Below, in pieces: positions 1-6,334 of a stretch of DNA of 9,312 bases (position 1 is its first letter; every line of letters begins with the position of its first letter). Made by a program: the position numbers and the translations under genes. A model generated the notes under the pieces. The model ran no database searches. It had not been told where the DNA came from and worked only from the letters and a program-made list of their open reading frames with translations. This DNA is from CAXTSE01 sp035554115 (GTDB lineage: Bacteria > Actinomycetota > Actinomycetes > Actinomycetales > Microbacteriaceae): the NCBI GenBank assembly GCA_035554115.1, contig DATMIW010000068.1:1-9312 (forward strand). Direction: 5' to 3'.

Positions 1-174
1 GGCCCGACCCATCGCAAACATCGTCGGCAGCATGTACGGAAAGGAGAACAACAGGCGCACCAACCATCGCGCCGGACGGGTGCGCGGAAAGGCGTCGAAA
101 CGATCCCGCTGACGGAGGCGACGCGGCTCCTGCCGCCGAGCCTCAGTGGGGCGAAGACTGAGTTGTAAGGCCAT
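1..174 (-). CDS. N-terminal piece of a membrane protein, cut by the window edge
   Basis: An open frame starts at ATG 174-172 and runs without a stop to the left edge, giving 58 residues. The first ~37 residues are very arginine-rich (for example RRQEPRRLRQRDRF, residues 13-26). From about residue 38 the chain turns hydrophobic (WLVRLLFSFPYMLP), so the start looks like a positively charged cytoplasmic tail followed by a first membrane helix. A GGGAG ribosome-binding site lies 10 nt before the ATG (positions 189-185). The gene overlaps the last 32 nt of the glycosyltransferase in another frame, which suggests translational coupling and a shared role in polysaccharide synthesis or export. The family cannot be told from this piece. 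The codon pattern and the change from basic to hydrophobic are what argue for a real gene. Confidence 0.65.
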   Translation of the reverse strand, partial: MALQLSLRPTEARRQEPRRLRQRDRFDAFPRTRPARWLVRLLFSFPYMLPTMFAMGRA

Positions 175-2071
175 GTTCGGTCTTCTCCCAGTAGTGCGGG
201 CGGGTGAGAAGCTGCCAGAGCCCCTTGTAAGCAGCGATCGAGTGCAGAATCCAATACAGGGGGTTGATCACGGCCCACAAGATGAGTTCGAAGGTGCCGC
301 GCTTGTACGGCCCCATCATCGATAGGTAGACCATCGCCGAATTGCCGATGATGAAGTTGACCAGGCACAGCCAGAGCAGCCAGACCGGAAAGAACTGCCC
401 GAGGAACTCGGCGGGCAGGAAGACCGTGAACACCGTGACGACATAGAGCGGCAGGACTCCGAGGAAGGTTGCCGGTGTCCCGCCGATCAGCAGCGCGAAG
501 CTGATGAAGCGCCGCCAGCCCACCTCACGAATCAGCTGGCGAGGCTGCCGGGCGTGCACGAGGCTCGTCTGCATATACCCCTTGATCCACCGGCTGCGCT
601 GGCGAATGAAGTTGGGAATTGACGTGTTGGCTTCCTCCATCGTCGTCGAATTCACCACTCCGACGCGATACCCCAATGCGCTGGCTCGGATGCCGAGGTC
701 GGCATCTTCTGTGACGTTGTACGGGTCCCATCCCCCCAGCTCGATGAGGGCCTTCGTGCGAAAGTGATTGGACGTGCCACCGAGCGGGATCGGCAGGTCG
801 GCCGCGTCGAGACCGGCAAGCATGTAGTCGAACCAGTAGCTGTATTCGAGTGTGAACATCCGCGTCAGGGCATTCTCTTCGGCGTTGAAGTAATTCAGTG
901 ACGCCTGAACGCACACGGTCTTCTCACCACCACGCTGGAAGGCGAGATAGGCCTTCTTGAGCTGGTCGGGATCCGGCGTGTCTTCCGCGTCGTAAATGAC
1001 CAGATAGTCGCCGGTTGCGAAAAACAGCCCGACGTTGCATGCGCGCGGTTTCGTCTGCGGAGTCCCTTTGGGAATCGTGACGATGTGGAAATGAGGCGGT
1101 GGATTCGCGCCCAGGAAAACTTCGCGGGTAAGGCTGTCCTCCTGCTCAATGAGAACGAGGACCTCGAGCTTGTCGACGGGATAGTCGATCTTGCCGAGGT
1201 TGCCGACCAGCTGGGCGACAATGTTCGACTCGCGAAATACGGGCACAAGCACCGTGTATTTCGGAAGTTCGTAGTCCTGCAGGGCGGCCACCTCGGCATT
1301 GCTGATTCGCTCAACGACATCGAATTTGGCGCCGAGCATGGCAACAAAGAACTTGAAGAGGGTTCCAGCCAGGAACACGAGGCTCACGAATGTGATCGCC
1401 CCGATGATGACCGCTGCCGGAAAGAACACCAGCAACACGAGAAGCACCGCTGCGCAGACGATCAAGCCGACCTTCTGCCCGCGTGCGAAGACAACGCGGG
1501 CCGAGAGCTCCGGGTTCTGTCGGAACAGCTCGTTGGCCGCCTGGTCTGCGATGTCGTCGTGGTAGACGTGCAGGACGAAGTTTCGGATGTCCCACGAGGT
1601 TGCCACCAAGAACTCAATCTGGTTACCCACAACGCGAGCGATCTGGTCGCGGCGGGCCGCATCCGGGATGCGTGCTGTCGCCACGATGGCGGTTCCGTCG
1701 TTGCGCCGACGGATGGGCACCCAGTTCTCGGCGAGCATCATCTGCCCGGACCACTGCTTGACGAATGCCTCATCCCGCGGCTCCGTCGCGAGATCGACGG
1801 TCGGCAGATTCCAGGCACGAGCCATCACCTTGCGAAGCGCATCTCGCGTCACGGTCCCCTGGCTCACCAGGATTTCGTCGATATGGGACCCGGTCTGTGC
1901 TTTTGCAGCACGCGCCACTGCGAGATCTTCTCTCGTAACCAGCCCCGAGCGCACCAAGAGTTCAGCAAACTCTGCACTCTGCACCGAAATGGGTGCCTGC
2001 GATTGCCCCATCTTGCCAGCCTGCGCTGGACGGGGTACAGGAGCTAGTCCCCAAGCGGGGTACGCATCCAC
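143..2071 (-). CDS. Membrane GT2 glycosyltransferase with N-terminal MshEN-like domain (XagB/BcsA-like)
   Basis: Processive-type family 2 glycosyltransferase, probably building or exporting a polysaccharide across the membrane from a nucleotide sugar. Residues about 32-94 resemble an MshEN (type II secretion ATPase N-terminal) domain, with two repeats around ELLVRSGLVTREDL and EILVSQGTVTRDAL ending in NLPTVDL. Two membrane helices follow (about 202-246). The catalytic domain begins at YTVLVPVFRE (272-281) and shows the expected acidic motifs YDAEDTPDPDQ (360-370) and TEDADLG (454-460), plus the QRSRW acceptor/product motif (491-495). Several helices (about 523-618) and a RPHYWEKTEHG tail (624-634) close it. 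The 642-residue length fits XagB-like enzymes. The start used is GTG 2071, 6 nt after the tetR stop. ATG 2011 (MGQSQ) is a credible alternative, and neither has a clear Shine-Dalgarno. The 3' end overlaps the next gene by 32 nt. The sugar is unknown. Confidence 0.88.
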   Translation of the reverse strand: MDAYPAWGLAPVPRPAQAGKMGQSQAPISVQSAEFAELLVRSGLVTREDLAVARAAKAQTGSHIDEILVSQGTVTRDALRKVMARAWNLPTVDLATEPRDEAFVKQWSGQMMLAENWVPIRRRNDGTAIVATARIPDAARRDQIARVVGNQIEFLVATSWDIRNFVLHVYHDDIADQAANELFRQNPELSARVVFARGQKVGLIVCAAVLLVLLVFFPAAVIIGAITFVSLVFLAGTLFKFFVAMLGAKFDVVERISNAEVAALQDYELPKYTVLVPVFRESNIVAQLVGNLGKIDYPVDKLEVLVLIEQEDSLTREVFLGANPPPHFHIVTIPKGTPQTKPRACNVGLFFATGDYLVIYDAEDTPDPDQLKKAYLAFQRGGEKTVCVQASLNYFNAEENALTRMFTLEYSYWFDYMLAGLDAADLPIPLGGTSNHFRTKALIELGGWDPYNVTEDADLGIRASALGYRVGVVNSTTMEEANTSIPNFIRQRSRWIKGYMQTSLVHARQPRQLIREVGWRRFISFALLIGGTPATFLGVLPLYVVTVFTVFLPAEFLGQFFPVWLLWLCLVNFIIGNSAMVYLSMMGPYKRGTFELILWAVINPLYWILHSIAAYKGLWQLLTRPHYWEKTEHGLTTQSSPH

Positions 2072-2077
2072 TCGTCT

Positions 2078-2629
2078 CTAGTCGTACGTCATCTGAAGGA
2101 GGGTCGCGCGAGCCTCTGCGAGGGTCTCCGGAGACTCCTCGCCGAAGGAGGCCGCTGCGGCAAAACCTTCTGCGGCACGCATGATGAGTCGCACCCGGCC
2201 CTCATCCAGTCCATCGGCGGTGAGCTCACGCATCCATCGTTCGCCGTTTTCTCCCAGCTCTTCCAGCAACTCTTTCGTTTCGTTGACCCCGTTCCAGAGC
2301 GGCGATGTGCCGAATGCTTCCATCGCCTCAGGGTCACCCCCGCACAGCGCGCGGATGTAGGCCCGCAGGATCTTGCCTGGTCTGTTTTCGGAGAGGTCGA
2401 CCAGGCGCATAACGCCGTCGCGGAATCTCACAATTCCGTCTCTCCTCATTGCGTCGAAAAGCGCGTCACGTGACGGAAAGTGATGCAGAAGACCGCCCTT
2501 CGAGACACCGGCGAGCTCGGCGACCTCCGCAAGGGAAACCCCCGTCCCTTTTGCAGCAACCAGTTCGCGTGCCGCGTGCATCACTGCCTCGCGCGTCCTG
2601 TTTGAATCCCGCGCCGCTCGCTCATTCAT
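2078..2629 (-). CDS. TetR-family transcriptional regulator
   Basis: A 183-residue repressor-type regulator. The N-terminal helix-turn-helix is clear: after RTREAVMHAARELVAAKG (11-28) comes VSLAEVAELAGVSKGGLLHH then FPSRDALF (31-58), the usual TetR pattern of recognition helix plus Y/HHF-type turn. The rest is the helical ligand-binding and dimer part, too diverged to name a ligand. It is divergent from the MFS exporter, and a palindromic operator lies between them, so control of the exporter (and of itself) by an exported compound is the natural reading. The start is ATG 2629. No ribosome-binding site precedes it, and a TAGGCT -10 box ends 6 nt before it, so the mRNA is probably leaderless. 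The glycosyltransferase starts only 6 nt after its stop, so that gene may share this regulation. Confidence 0.93.
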   Translation of the reverse strand: MNERAARDSNRTREAVMHAARELVAAKGTGVSLAEVAELAGVSKGGLLHHFPSRDALFDAMRRDGIVRFRDGVMRLVDLSENRPGKILRAYIRALCGGDPEAMEAFGTSPLWNGVNETKELLEELGENGERWMRELTADGLDEGRVRLIMRAAEGFAAAASFGEESPETLAEARATLLQMTYD

Positions 2630-2635
2630 GACACG

Positions 2636-2666
2636 AGCCTACCAACTAGTTTGCCTATCCGACCAA
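2636..2666 (-). promoter_or_regulatory. Predicted promoter of the tetR gene
   Basis: On the minus strand TAGGCT (2641-2636) fits the TANNNT -10 pattern and is followed by 6 nt and then the ATG, so position +1 would be the A of the start codon. A TTGGTC -35 candidate (2666-2661) sits at a long 19-nt spacing and lies inside the operator palindrome, which would allow autorepression. The -10 is the more convincing part. Confidence 0.5.
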
Positions 2667-2680
2667 ATGGTCGGTACTCT
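2651..2680 (+). promoter_or_regulatory. Predicted promoter of the MFS exporter
   Basis: TTGCCT (2651-2656) and TACTCT (2675-2680) form a -35/-10 pair with an 18-nt spacer. Six nt separate the -10 from ATG 2687, which places the start site on the A of the ATG, meaning a leaderless message. No Shine-Dalgarno is present before this ATG, in agreement. The operator palindrome fills 16 of the 18 spacer bases, so a bound TetR dimer would block polymerase. Confidence 0.6.
2659..2674. promoter_or_regulatory. TetR operator palindrome
   Basis: CCGACCA-AA-TGGTCGG is a perfect inverted repeat with 7-bp arms and a 2-bp centre. It sits in the 57-bp spacer between the divergent tetR and exporter genes and lies between the exporter's -35 and -10 boxes. 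Size and place are typical of a TetR-family operator. A second small palindrome, AACTAGTT (2644-2651), preceded by the same ACCAA half-site sequence, lies nearer tetR and could be a weaker second site. Confidence 0.75.
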
Positions 2681-2686
2681 TACATC

Positions 2687-4207
2687 ATGCCCCGTATCGA
2701 CATCACCACCCAGACCCGCGCGGGAGCGCGCTCGTGGGTCGCCCTCGGCGTCCTCACCCTCTCCATCCTTCTTCTCGCGATTGACGGAACAGTCCTCGCC
2801 CTCGCCGTACCCGCGCTCACCGCTTCGCTGGATCCAACGGCCACCCAATTGCTGTGGATCGGTGATATCTATTCCTTCGCCCTGGCCGGCCTGCTCATCA
2901 CCATGGGCAACGTTGCTGACCGGATAGGTCGCAAACGCCTGCTGCTCATCGGTGCCACAGGGTTCGGGCTGGCTTCGCTCCTCGCGGCGTTCGCGCCGAC
3001 CGCCGAGCTCCTTATTGCGGCGCGCGTCCTACTCGGGATCAGCGGCGCGACGATCATGCCATCAACCCTCTCCCTGGTTCGCAATATCTTCCCCGACCCG
3101 CGTCAGCGGTCTCGCGCAATCGCCGTATGGTCGGCCGGGGCAACTGTCGGCGCCGCTATTGGCCCGCTCGTTGGTGGAGCGCTGCTGGAGTCGTTCTGGT
3201 GGGGATCGGTATTCCTGATCAACGTTCCGGTTATGGTAATCCTGGTCATCACGGGCGCCATCTTGCTGCCGGAATCCCGGAACCCCAAGCCAGGCCGCAT
3301 CGATCTCCTCAGCGCGGCACTTTCGGTCGTTGCGATAGTTCCTATCGTCTATGCGATCAAGACTTTTGCCTCCGATGGGTTCTCGTGGATCGCTGTCGGG
3401 AGTGTCGTGCTGTCCGTGATTGGCGCGGTTCTTTTCGCCCGGCGACAGCGTCGGCTCGAGACCCCATTGATCGATCTTGCCCTGTTCCGGATCCCCGCAT
3501 TCTCGGGGGCGGTTGCCGCGAATACTCTCGCGATTTTTGGCTTCGTGGGAATGCTCTTCTTCTTCTCGCAGTACCTCCAGCTGGTGCGCGGACTGTCCCC
3601 GCTTCAAGCGGGCCTGGCAGAACTGCCGTCCGCCCTGGCGTCATTGGCGGTAATTGGGATCGTCAGCAACGTCGTTGCCCGCATCGGGCGCGGCCTTGCC
3701 GTGGGTGTCGGACTCGCGGTGTGCGGAGCCGGATCCGTCCTCCTCGCATTCGCCGAAGGTCAATCAGACCTGATCTGGATCATCCTGAGTCTCTGTGTCC
3801 TCGCGATTGGCGCTGGGCTCGCCATGACAGTGTCCGTCGACGCAGTCCTCTCGGCTGTCGAAAAAGAACGTTCCGGCGCTGCATCTGCAATCTCCGAGAC
3901 GGCGTACGAGCTCGGGGTTGCTCTGGGCATCGCGTTGTTGGGCTCGGTCCTGACTGCCGTGTATCGGGTGAGCCTGCACCTTCCCGAATCGCTCACACCC
4001 ACTGTTGCCGCAGATGTGCGGGAATCATTGGGTTCGGCGGTCCATGTGGCGGGCGACAACCCGGCGGTCGTGGATGCGGCCCAAGAGGCCTTCGTTGTCT
4101 CTATCCAGACGGCCTCGTTTGTTGCCGCCGCCATCATGTTCGTCGCAGCCTTCATCGCGGCTCGCGTCATTCCTGCTGAGCGAACACGTTCGCGAAGCGG
4201 TCACTAG
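2687..4207 (+). CDS. MFS multidrug exporter, DHA2 (14-TM, SmvA/QacA/LfrA-like)
   Basis: A 506-residue proton-coupled drug or solute exporter of the inner membrane. The first helix carries the conserved acidic residue in LLLAIDGTVLALAVPAL (28-44). Motif A is GNVADRIGRKR (74-84) and motif C, typical of antiporters, is GATVGAAIGPLVGG (151-164). MPSTLSLVRNIFPDPRQRS (124-142) and WWGSVFLINVP (171-181) are characteristic of the SmvA/QacA/LfrA branch. SETAYELGVALGIALLGS lies in the last third. The length and number of hydrophobic stretches fit 14 helices. The start is ATG 2687, chosen over an in-frame TTG at 2651 because a promoter and operator occupy that stretch. It is divergent from a TetR gene and 37 nt ahead of an alcohol dehydrogenase, so they are probably cotranscribed. 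The substrate is not predictable; cationic biocides, dyes or a reactive carbonyl compound are possible. Confidence 0.92.
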   Translation: MPRIDITTQTRAGARSWVALGVLTLSILLLAIDGTVLALAVPALTASLDPTATQLLWIGDIYSFALAGLLITMGNVADRIGRKRLLLIGATGFGLASLLAAFAPTAELLIAARVLLGISGATIMPSTLSLVRNIFPDPRQRSRAIAVWSAGATVGAAIGPLVGGALLESFWWGSVFLINVPVMVILVITGAILLPESRNPKPGRIDLLSAALSVVAIVPIVYAIKTFASDGFSWIAVGSVVLSVIGAVLFARRQRRLETPLIDLALFRIPAFSGAVAANTLAIFGFVGMLFFFSQYLQLVRGLSPLQAGLAELPSALASLAVIGIVSNVVARIGRGLAVGVGLAVCGAGSVLLAFAEGQSDLIWIILSLCVLAIGAGLAMTVSVDAVLSAVEKERSGAASAISETAYELGVALGIALLGSVLTAVYRVSLHLPESLTPTVAADVRESLGSAVHVAGDNPAVVDAAQEAFVVSIQTASFVAAAIMFVAAFIAARVIPAERTRSRSGH

Positions 4208-4244
4208 CCTCGTAGAGAAGCAACTGATTCACGAGGAGAACACG

Positions 4245-5288
4245 ATGCTCACCGTTAATGCCTATGGCGCCCGCTCGGCAACCACACCGCTCGAGCCGAT
4301 GACCATCGAGCGGCGAGACCTCGGCGAGCACGACGTGCTCATCGATATCGACTATGCGGGAATCTGCCATTCGGACATTCACACCCTGCGGGGCGACTGG
4401 GGACCGGTCGCCTACCCGCAGGTTGTTGGCCACGAGATCGTTGGTCGCGTTCGCGAAATTGGACCTGGCGTCACGAAGCATCGGGTCGGCGATCTAGTGG
4501 GTGTGGGATGCCAGTCCAACTCCTGTGGCCACTGCGAGCAGTGCCTCAAAGGTCAAGACGTGTACTGCCTGAACGGAAACGTGCAAACGTATGGCAGCAA
4601 GGACGTCGACGGCACCATCACTCAGGGCGGGTACTCGCAGGCGACAGTCATCAATGAGAACTTCGTGCTGCGGATTCCTGAGAACCTCGACCCCGCGGTC
4701 GTAGCTCCCCTGCTGTGCGCAGGGATCACGCTGTATTCGCCGCTCAAACACTGGAATGCCGGACCGGGTGTCAAAGTTGCGATCGTCGGCATGGGTGGCC
4801 TCGGCCATATGGGAGTGAAGATTGCCCACGCGCTCGGCGCGGAGGTGACGGTGCTCTCGAGGACGCTCTCTAAGAAGGACGACGGTCTGGCCTTCGGTGC
4901 AGATCACTACTCCGCCACCAGCGACCCGCAGACCTTCGAAACGCTGGCAGGAGAATTCGATCTCATTCTCAACACAGTCTCAGCGGCGCTCGACATTCCT
5001 CAGTACCTTGACCTTTTGGCCGTCGACGGAACTCTTGTCTTACTGGGCGCGCCACCTGAGGACATCAGCATTTCGGCGTTTTCGCTCATCCTCGCCCGTC
5101 GCTCGCTCGCAGGCTCCGCCACGGGCGGTATCCCTGAGATTCAGGAGATGTTGGACTTCTGTGCCGAGCACGGCATCGTCCCCGAGACGGAGCTGATCGG
5201 GTCGTCCGAGATCAATGACGCCTACGAGCGCGTTCTTTCCTCGGATGTGCGGTACCGCTTCGTGATCGACGCAAAGACCTTCAGTTAG
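4245..5288 (+). CDS. Zinc-dependent NAD(P)-dependent alcohol dehydrogenase / aldehyde reductase (MDR, CAD/YahK-like)
   Basis: A 347-residue medium-chain dehydrogenase that interconverts alcohols and aldehydes in the cytoplasm. Catalytic zinc ligands are C41 in AGICHSD, H63-E64 in VVGHEIVG and C158 in LLCAGIT. The structural zinc site is C94, C97, C100 and C108 (SCGHCEQC...YC). The Rossmann motif is VGMGGLGHMGVKIA (181-194). The following VTVLSRT has Ser-Arg after the second strand, as in NADPH-preferring cinnamyl-alcohol-dehydrogenase/YahK-type enzymes that reduce many aldehydes. The start is ATG 4245, with GAGGAG 6 nt upstream; the frame is open further upstream inside the exporter gene but lacks support. 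It follows the exporter by 37 nt and ends at a strong terminator, so exporter and reductase form one unit. A joint detoxification role is inferred. Confidence 0.93.
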   Translation: MLTVNAYGARSATTPLEPMTIERRDLGEHDVLIDIDYAGICHSDIHTLRGDWGPVAYPQVVGHEIVGRVREIGPGVTKHRVGDLVGVGCQSNSCGHCEQCLKGQDVYCLNGNVQTYGSKDVDGTITQGGYSQATVINENFVLRIPENLDPAVVAPLLCAGITLYSPLKHWNAGPGVKVAIVGMGGLGHMGVKIAHALGAEVTVLSRTLSKKDDGLAFGADHYSATSDPQTFETLAGEFDLILNTVSAALDIPQYLDLLAVDGTLVLLGAPPEDISISAFSLILARRSLAGSATGGIPEIQEMLDFCAEHGIVPETELIGSSEINDAYERVLSSDVRYRFVIDAKTFS

Positions 5289-5301
5289 AAGCAGACAAGC
5301 G

Positions 5302-5328
5302 AAAAGCCCCGGAGGACCGGGGCTTTTT
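5302..5328. terminator. Strong intrinsic terminator, usable in both directions
   Basis: AAAAGCCCCGG (5302-5312), loop AGGA, CCGGGGCTTTT with one further T (5317-5328) make an 11-bp stem with a T-run on both strands. On the plus strand it lies 13 nt after the dehydrogenase stop. On the minus strand it lies 3 nt after the 3' end of tRNA-Val(GAC). It therefore ends both convergent units. Confidence 0.92.
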
Positions 5329-5331
5329 CTG

Positions 5332-5403
5332 TGGGCGATACTGGGATCGAACCAGTGACCTCTTCCGTGTCAGGGAAGCGCGCTACCGCTGCGCCAATCG
5401 CCC
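5332..5403 (-). tRNA. tRNA-Val (GAC)
   Basis: Full cloverleaf on the minus strand: acceptor GGGCGAT/ATCGCCC, D-arm stem GCGC/GCGC, anticodon stem CTTCC/GGAAG with loop CTGACAC (anticodon GAC), T-arm ACTGG-TTCGATC-CCAGT, discriminator A. The CCA is not encoded (the next bases are CAG). It is the last gene of the Gly-Cys-Val operon and ends 3 nt from the shared terminator. It is nearly identical to the tRNA-Val(CAC) at 6179 on the other strand. Confidence 0.96.
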
Positions 5404-5449
5404 TCACCGAATTTCTTCGGATCGGAGTGCCTTGTTAGGGCGTTGAGTG

Positions 5450-5520
5450 AGGTGGCGACGGGATTCGAACCCGTGTGGACGGCTTTGCAGGCCGCTGCCT
5501 CGCCTCTCGGCCACGCCACC
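5450..5520 (-). tRNA. tRNA-Cys (GCA)
   Basis: Acceptor GGTGGCG/CGCCACC, anticodon stem GCGGC/GCCGT (last pair G·T) with loop CTGCAAA (anticodon GCA), T-arm with TTCGAAT loop, and discriminator U, which is the cysteine identity base. The CCA is not encoded. It is the middle gene of the three-tRNA operon: 46 nt separate it from tRNA-Val(GAC) and 19 nt from tRNA-Gly. Confidence 0.96.
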
Positions 5521-5539
5521 AGGGTGTGCTTTTCACTCG

Positions 5540-5611
5540 AGCGGATGACGAGATTCGAACTCGCGACCCTCACCTTGGCAAGGTGATGCGCTACCACTGC
5601 GCCACATCCGC
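5540..5611 (-). tRNA. tRNA-Gly (GCC)
   Basis: Acceptor GCGGATG/CATCCGC, D-arm GCGC/GCGC, anticodon stem CACCT/AGGTG with loop TGCCA flanked to 7 nt (anticodon GCC), T-arm with TTCGAAT loop, discriminator U as usual for Gly tRNA. The CCA is not encoded. It is the first gene of the Gly-Cys-Val operon, about 23 nt after the predicted transcription start. Confidence 0.96.
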
Positions 5612-5640
5612 ATTCGCTCCCGTTGCCGGGTGCGGACTCG

Positions 5641-5669
5641 ACTCTAGCCGATCGCTCGGCCCCGGCCAA
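5641..5669 (-). promoter_or_regulatory. Predicted promoter of the Gly-Cys-Val tRNA operon
   Basis: On the minus strand TTGGCC (5669-5664) and TAGAGT (5646-5641) are separated by exactly 17 nt. The start would fall near 5634, leaving a short 5' leader of about 23 nt before tRNA-Gly. The site lies in the 73-nt gap after the upstream DUF4190-like gene, which is on the same strand. Confidence 0.65.
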
Positions 5670-5684
5670 ACCAGGACGCGCGGG

Positions 5685-6137
5685 TTACGCCCACCAGAAC
5701 ATCTGCGGAAAGAAGTCGGGCGGATACGCGGCGCCGAAGCTCGCAATCGCGGCGTTCAGCACGCGGCTCGCCCACCAGACGAGAAGCAGGTAGCCCGCTC
5801 CCAATCCGACTCCGGCGAGAGCACGACCGCGCATCCGACCCCTGACGGTCTGGCCGAGCGCCAGGTGGCCGAGCACGATCGGCACCGCAATCACGACCAC
5901 CGACATCGCACCCACGACGCCGAAAATACTTGCCACAGCAGTCAGGTCATCCTCGGAATAGGCCAACGAGGCGGCGATAGAACGTCCGATGACCAACAGA
6001 AAAACGTAGCCAGCCGCGACGAGCACAGCGCTCAGCGCAAGCGGAGACAGGCGGGGTCTGGGCGCCTGTGTCTGCACTTGCTGCATCGCCGGGTATTGAG
6101 AGACGTAACCGGGAGGCGGCGGCTGATAGCTGGTCAT
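5685..6137 (-). CDS. Small membrane protein with DUF4190-like region
   Basis: A 150-residue protein of unknown function. Residues 1-30 are rich in Pro, Gln and Tyr (SYQPPPPGYVSQYP), a typical cytoplasmic tail of actinobacterial DUF4190 proteins. Three hydrophobic segments follow, at about 32-57, 66-95 and 106-132. The stretch VLGHLALGQTVRGRMRGRAL then AGVGLGAGYLLL (88-119) matches the DUF4190 pattern GHxALxQI...GRGLAxAGLxLGY. The tail FGAAYPPDFFPQMFWWA (134-150) is aromatic-rich. The start ATG 6137 has no Shine-Dalgarno. A TAGGGT -10 candidate ends 7 nt before it, so a leaderless message is possible. It sits between divergent tRNA-Val(CAC) and the tRNA operon; the context gives no functional hint. 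Confidence 0.82.
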   Translation of the reverse strand: MTSYQPPPPGYVSQYPAMQQVQTQAPRPRLSPLALSAVLVAAGYVFLLVIGRSIAASLAYSEDDLTAVASIFGVVGAMSVVVIAVPIVLGHLALGQTVRGRMRGRALAGVGLGAGYLLLVWWASRVLNAAIASFGAAYPPDFFPQMFWWA

Positions 6138-6178
6138 GGAACCGACCCTATCGAGAGCTATGGCAAGATGGTCGACGC

Positions 6179-6254
6179 GGGCGATTGGCGCAGTTGGTAG
6201 CGCGCTTCCTTCACACGGAAGAGGTCATCGGTTCGAGTCCGGTATCGCCCACCA
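6179..6254 (+). tRNA. tRNA-Val (CAC)
   Basis: Cloverleaf on the plus strand: acceptor GGGCGAT/ATCGCCC, D-arm GCGC/GCGC, anticodon stem CTTCC/GGAAG with loop TTCACAC (anticodon CAC), T-arm ATCGG-TTCGAGT-CCGGT, discriminator A. The 3' CCA is encoded (6252-6254), unlike the three tRNAs on the other strand. A weak CAAGAT -10 candidate lies at 6164-6169. I see no clear terminator downstream and no second copy of its 3' end in this window that would mark an integrated element. Confidence 0.96.
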
Positions 6255-6334
6255 CTCATGTAGTTCCTGTTCAGACCTCCGGCCGCGTCGAGAATCACGA
6301 CCTTTGGGAATTCAGAAATTCGAATGTCTCTCTG

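Noticed and set aside
1085..2047. Long plus-strand open frame opposite the glycosyltransferase (320 codons)
   Set aside because: The product is an Asp/Glu/His-rich sequence without domains, and it is fully antisense to a protein with clear motifs. High-GC genes commonly leave such mirror frames.
2651..2686. TTG start giving the exporter 12 extra residues
   Set aside because: The stretch is occupied by the -35 box, the operator and the -10 box. The ATG at 2687 gives a normal DHA2 N-terminus.
3127..4179. Long plus-strand open frame in another frame of the exporter (350 codons)
   Set aside because: The product is Arg/Gly/Cys-rich and low in complexity. The exporter frame carries all family motifs.
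4005..4244. N-terminal extension of the alcohol dehydrogenase into the exporter gene
   Set aside because: The frame is open, but the ATG at 4245 has a good ribosome-binding site, and the protein from there starts like its family.
5332..5611. Short repeated structures that could suggest a repeat array
   Set aside because: The similarity comes from the shared T-arm and D-arm consensus of three tRNA genes. There are no regular spacers.
5475..6200. Plus-strand open frame across the tRNA genes and opposite the DUF4190-like gene
   Set aside because: It runs through two tRNA genes on the other strand and has no recognisable protein feature.
6255..6334. Possible integrated element or attachment site downstream of tRNA-Val(CAC)
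   Set aside because: I found no integrase gene and no second copy of the tRNA 3' end in the window. The following genes have the same codon style as the rest.
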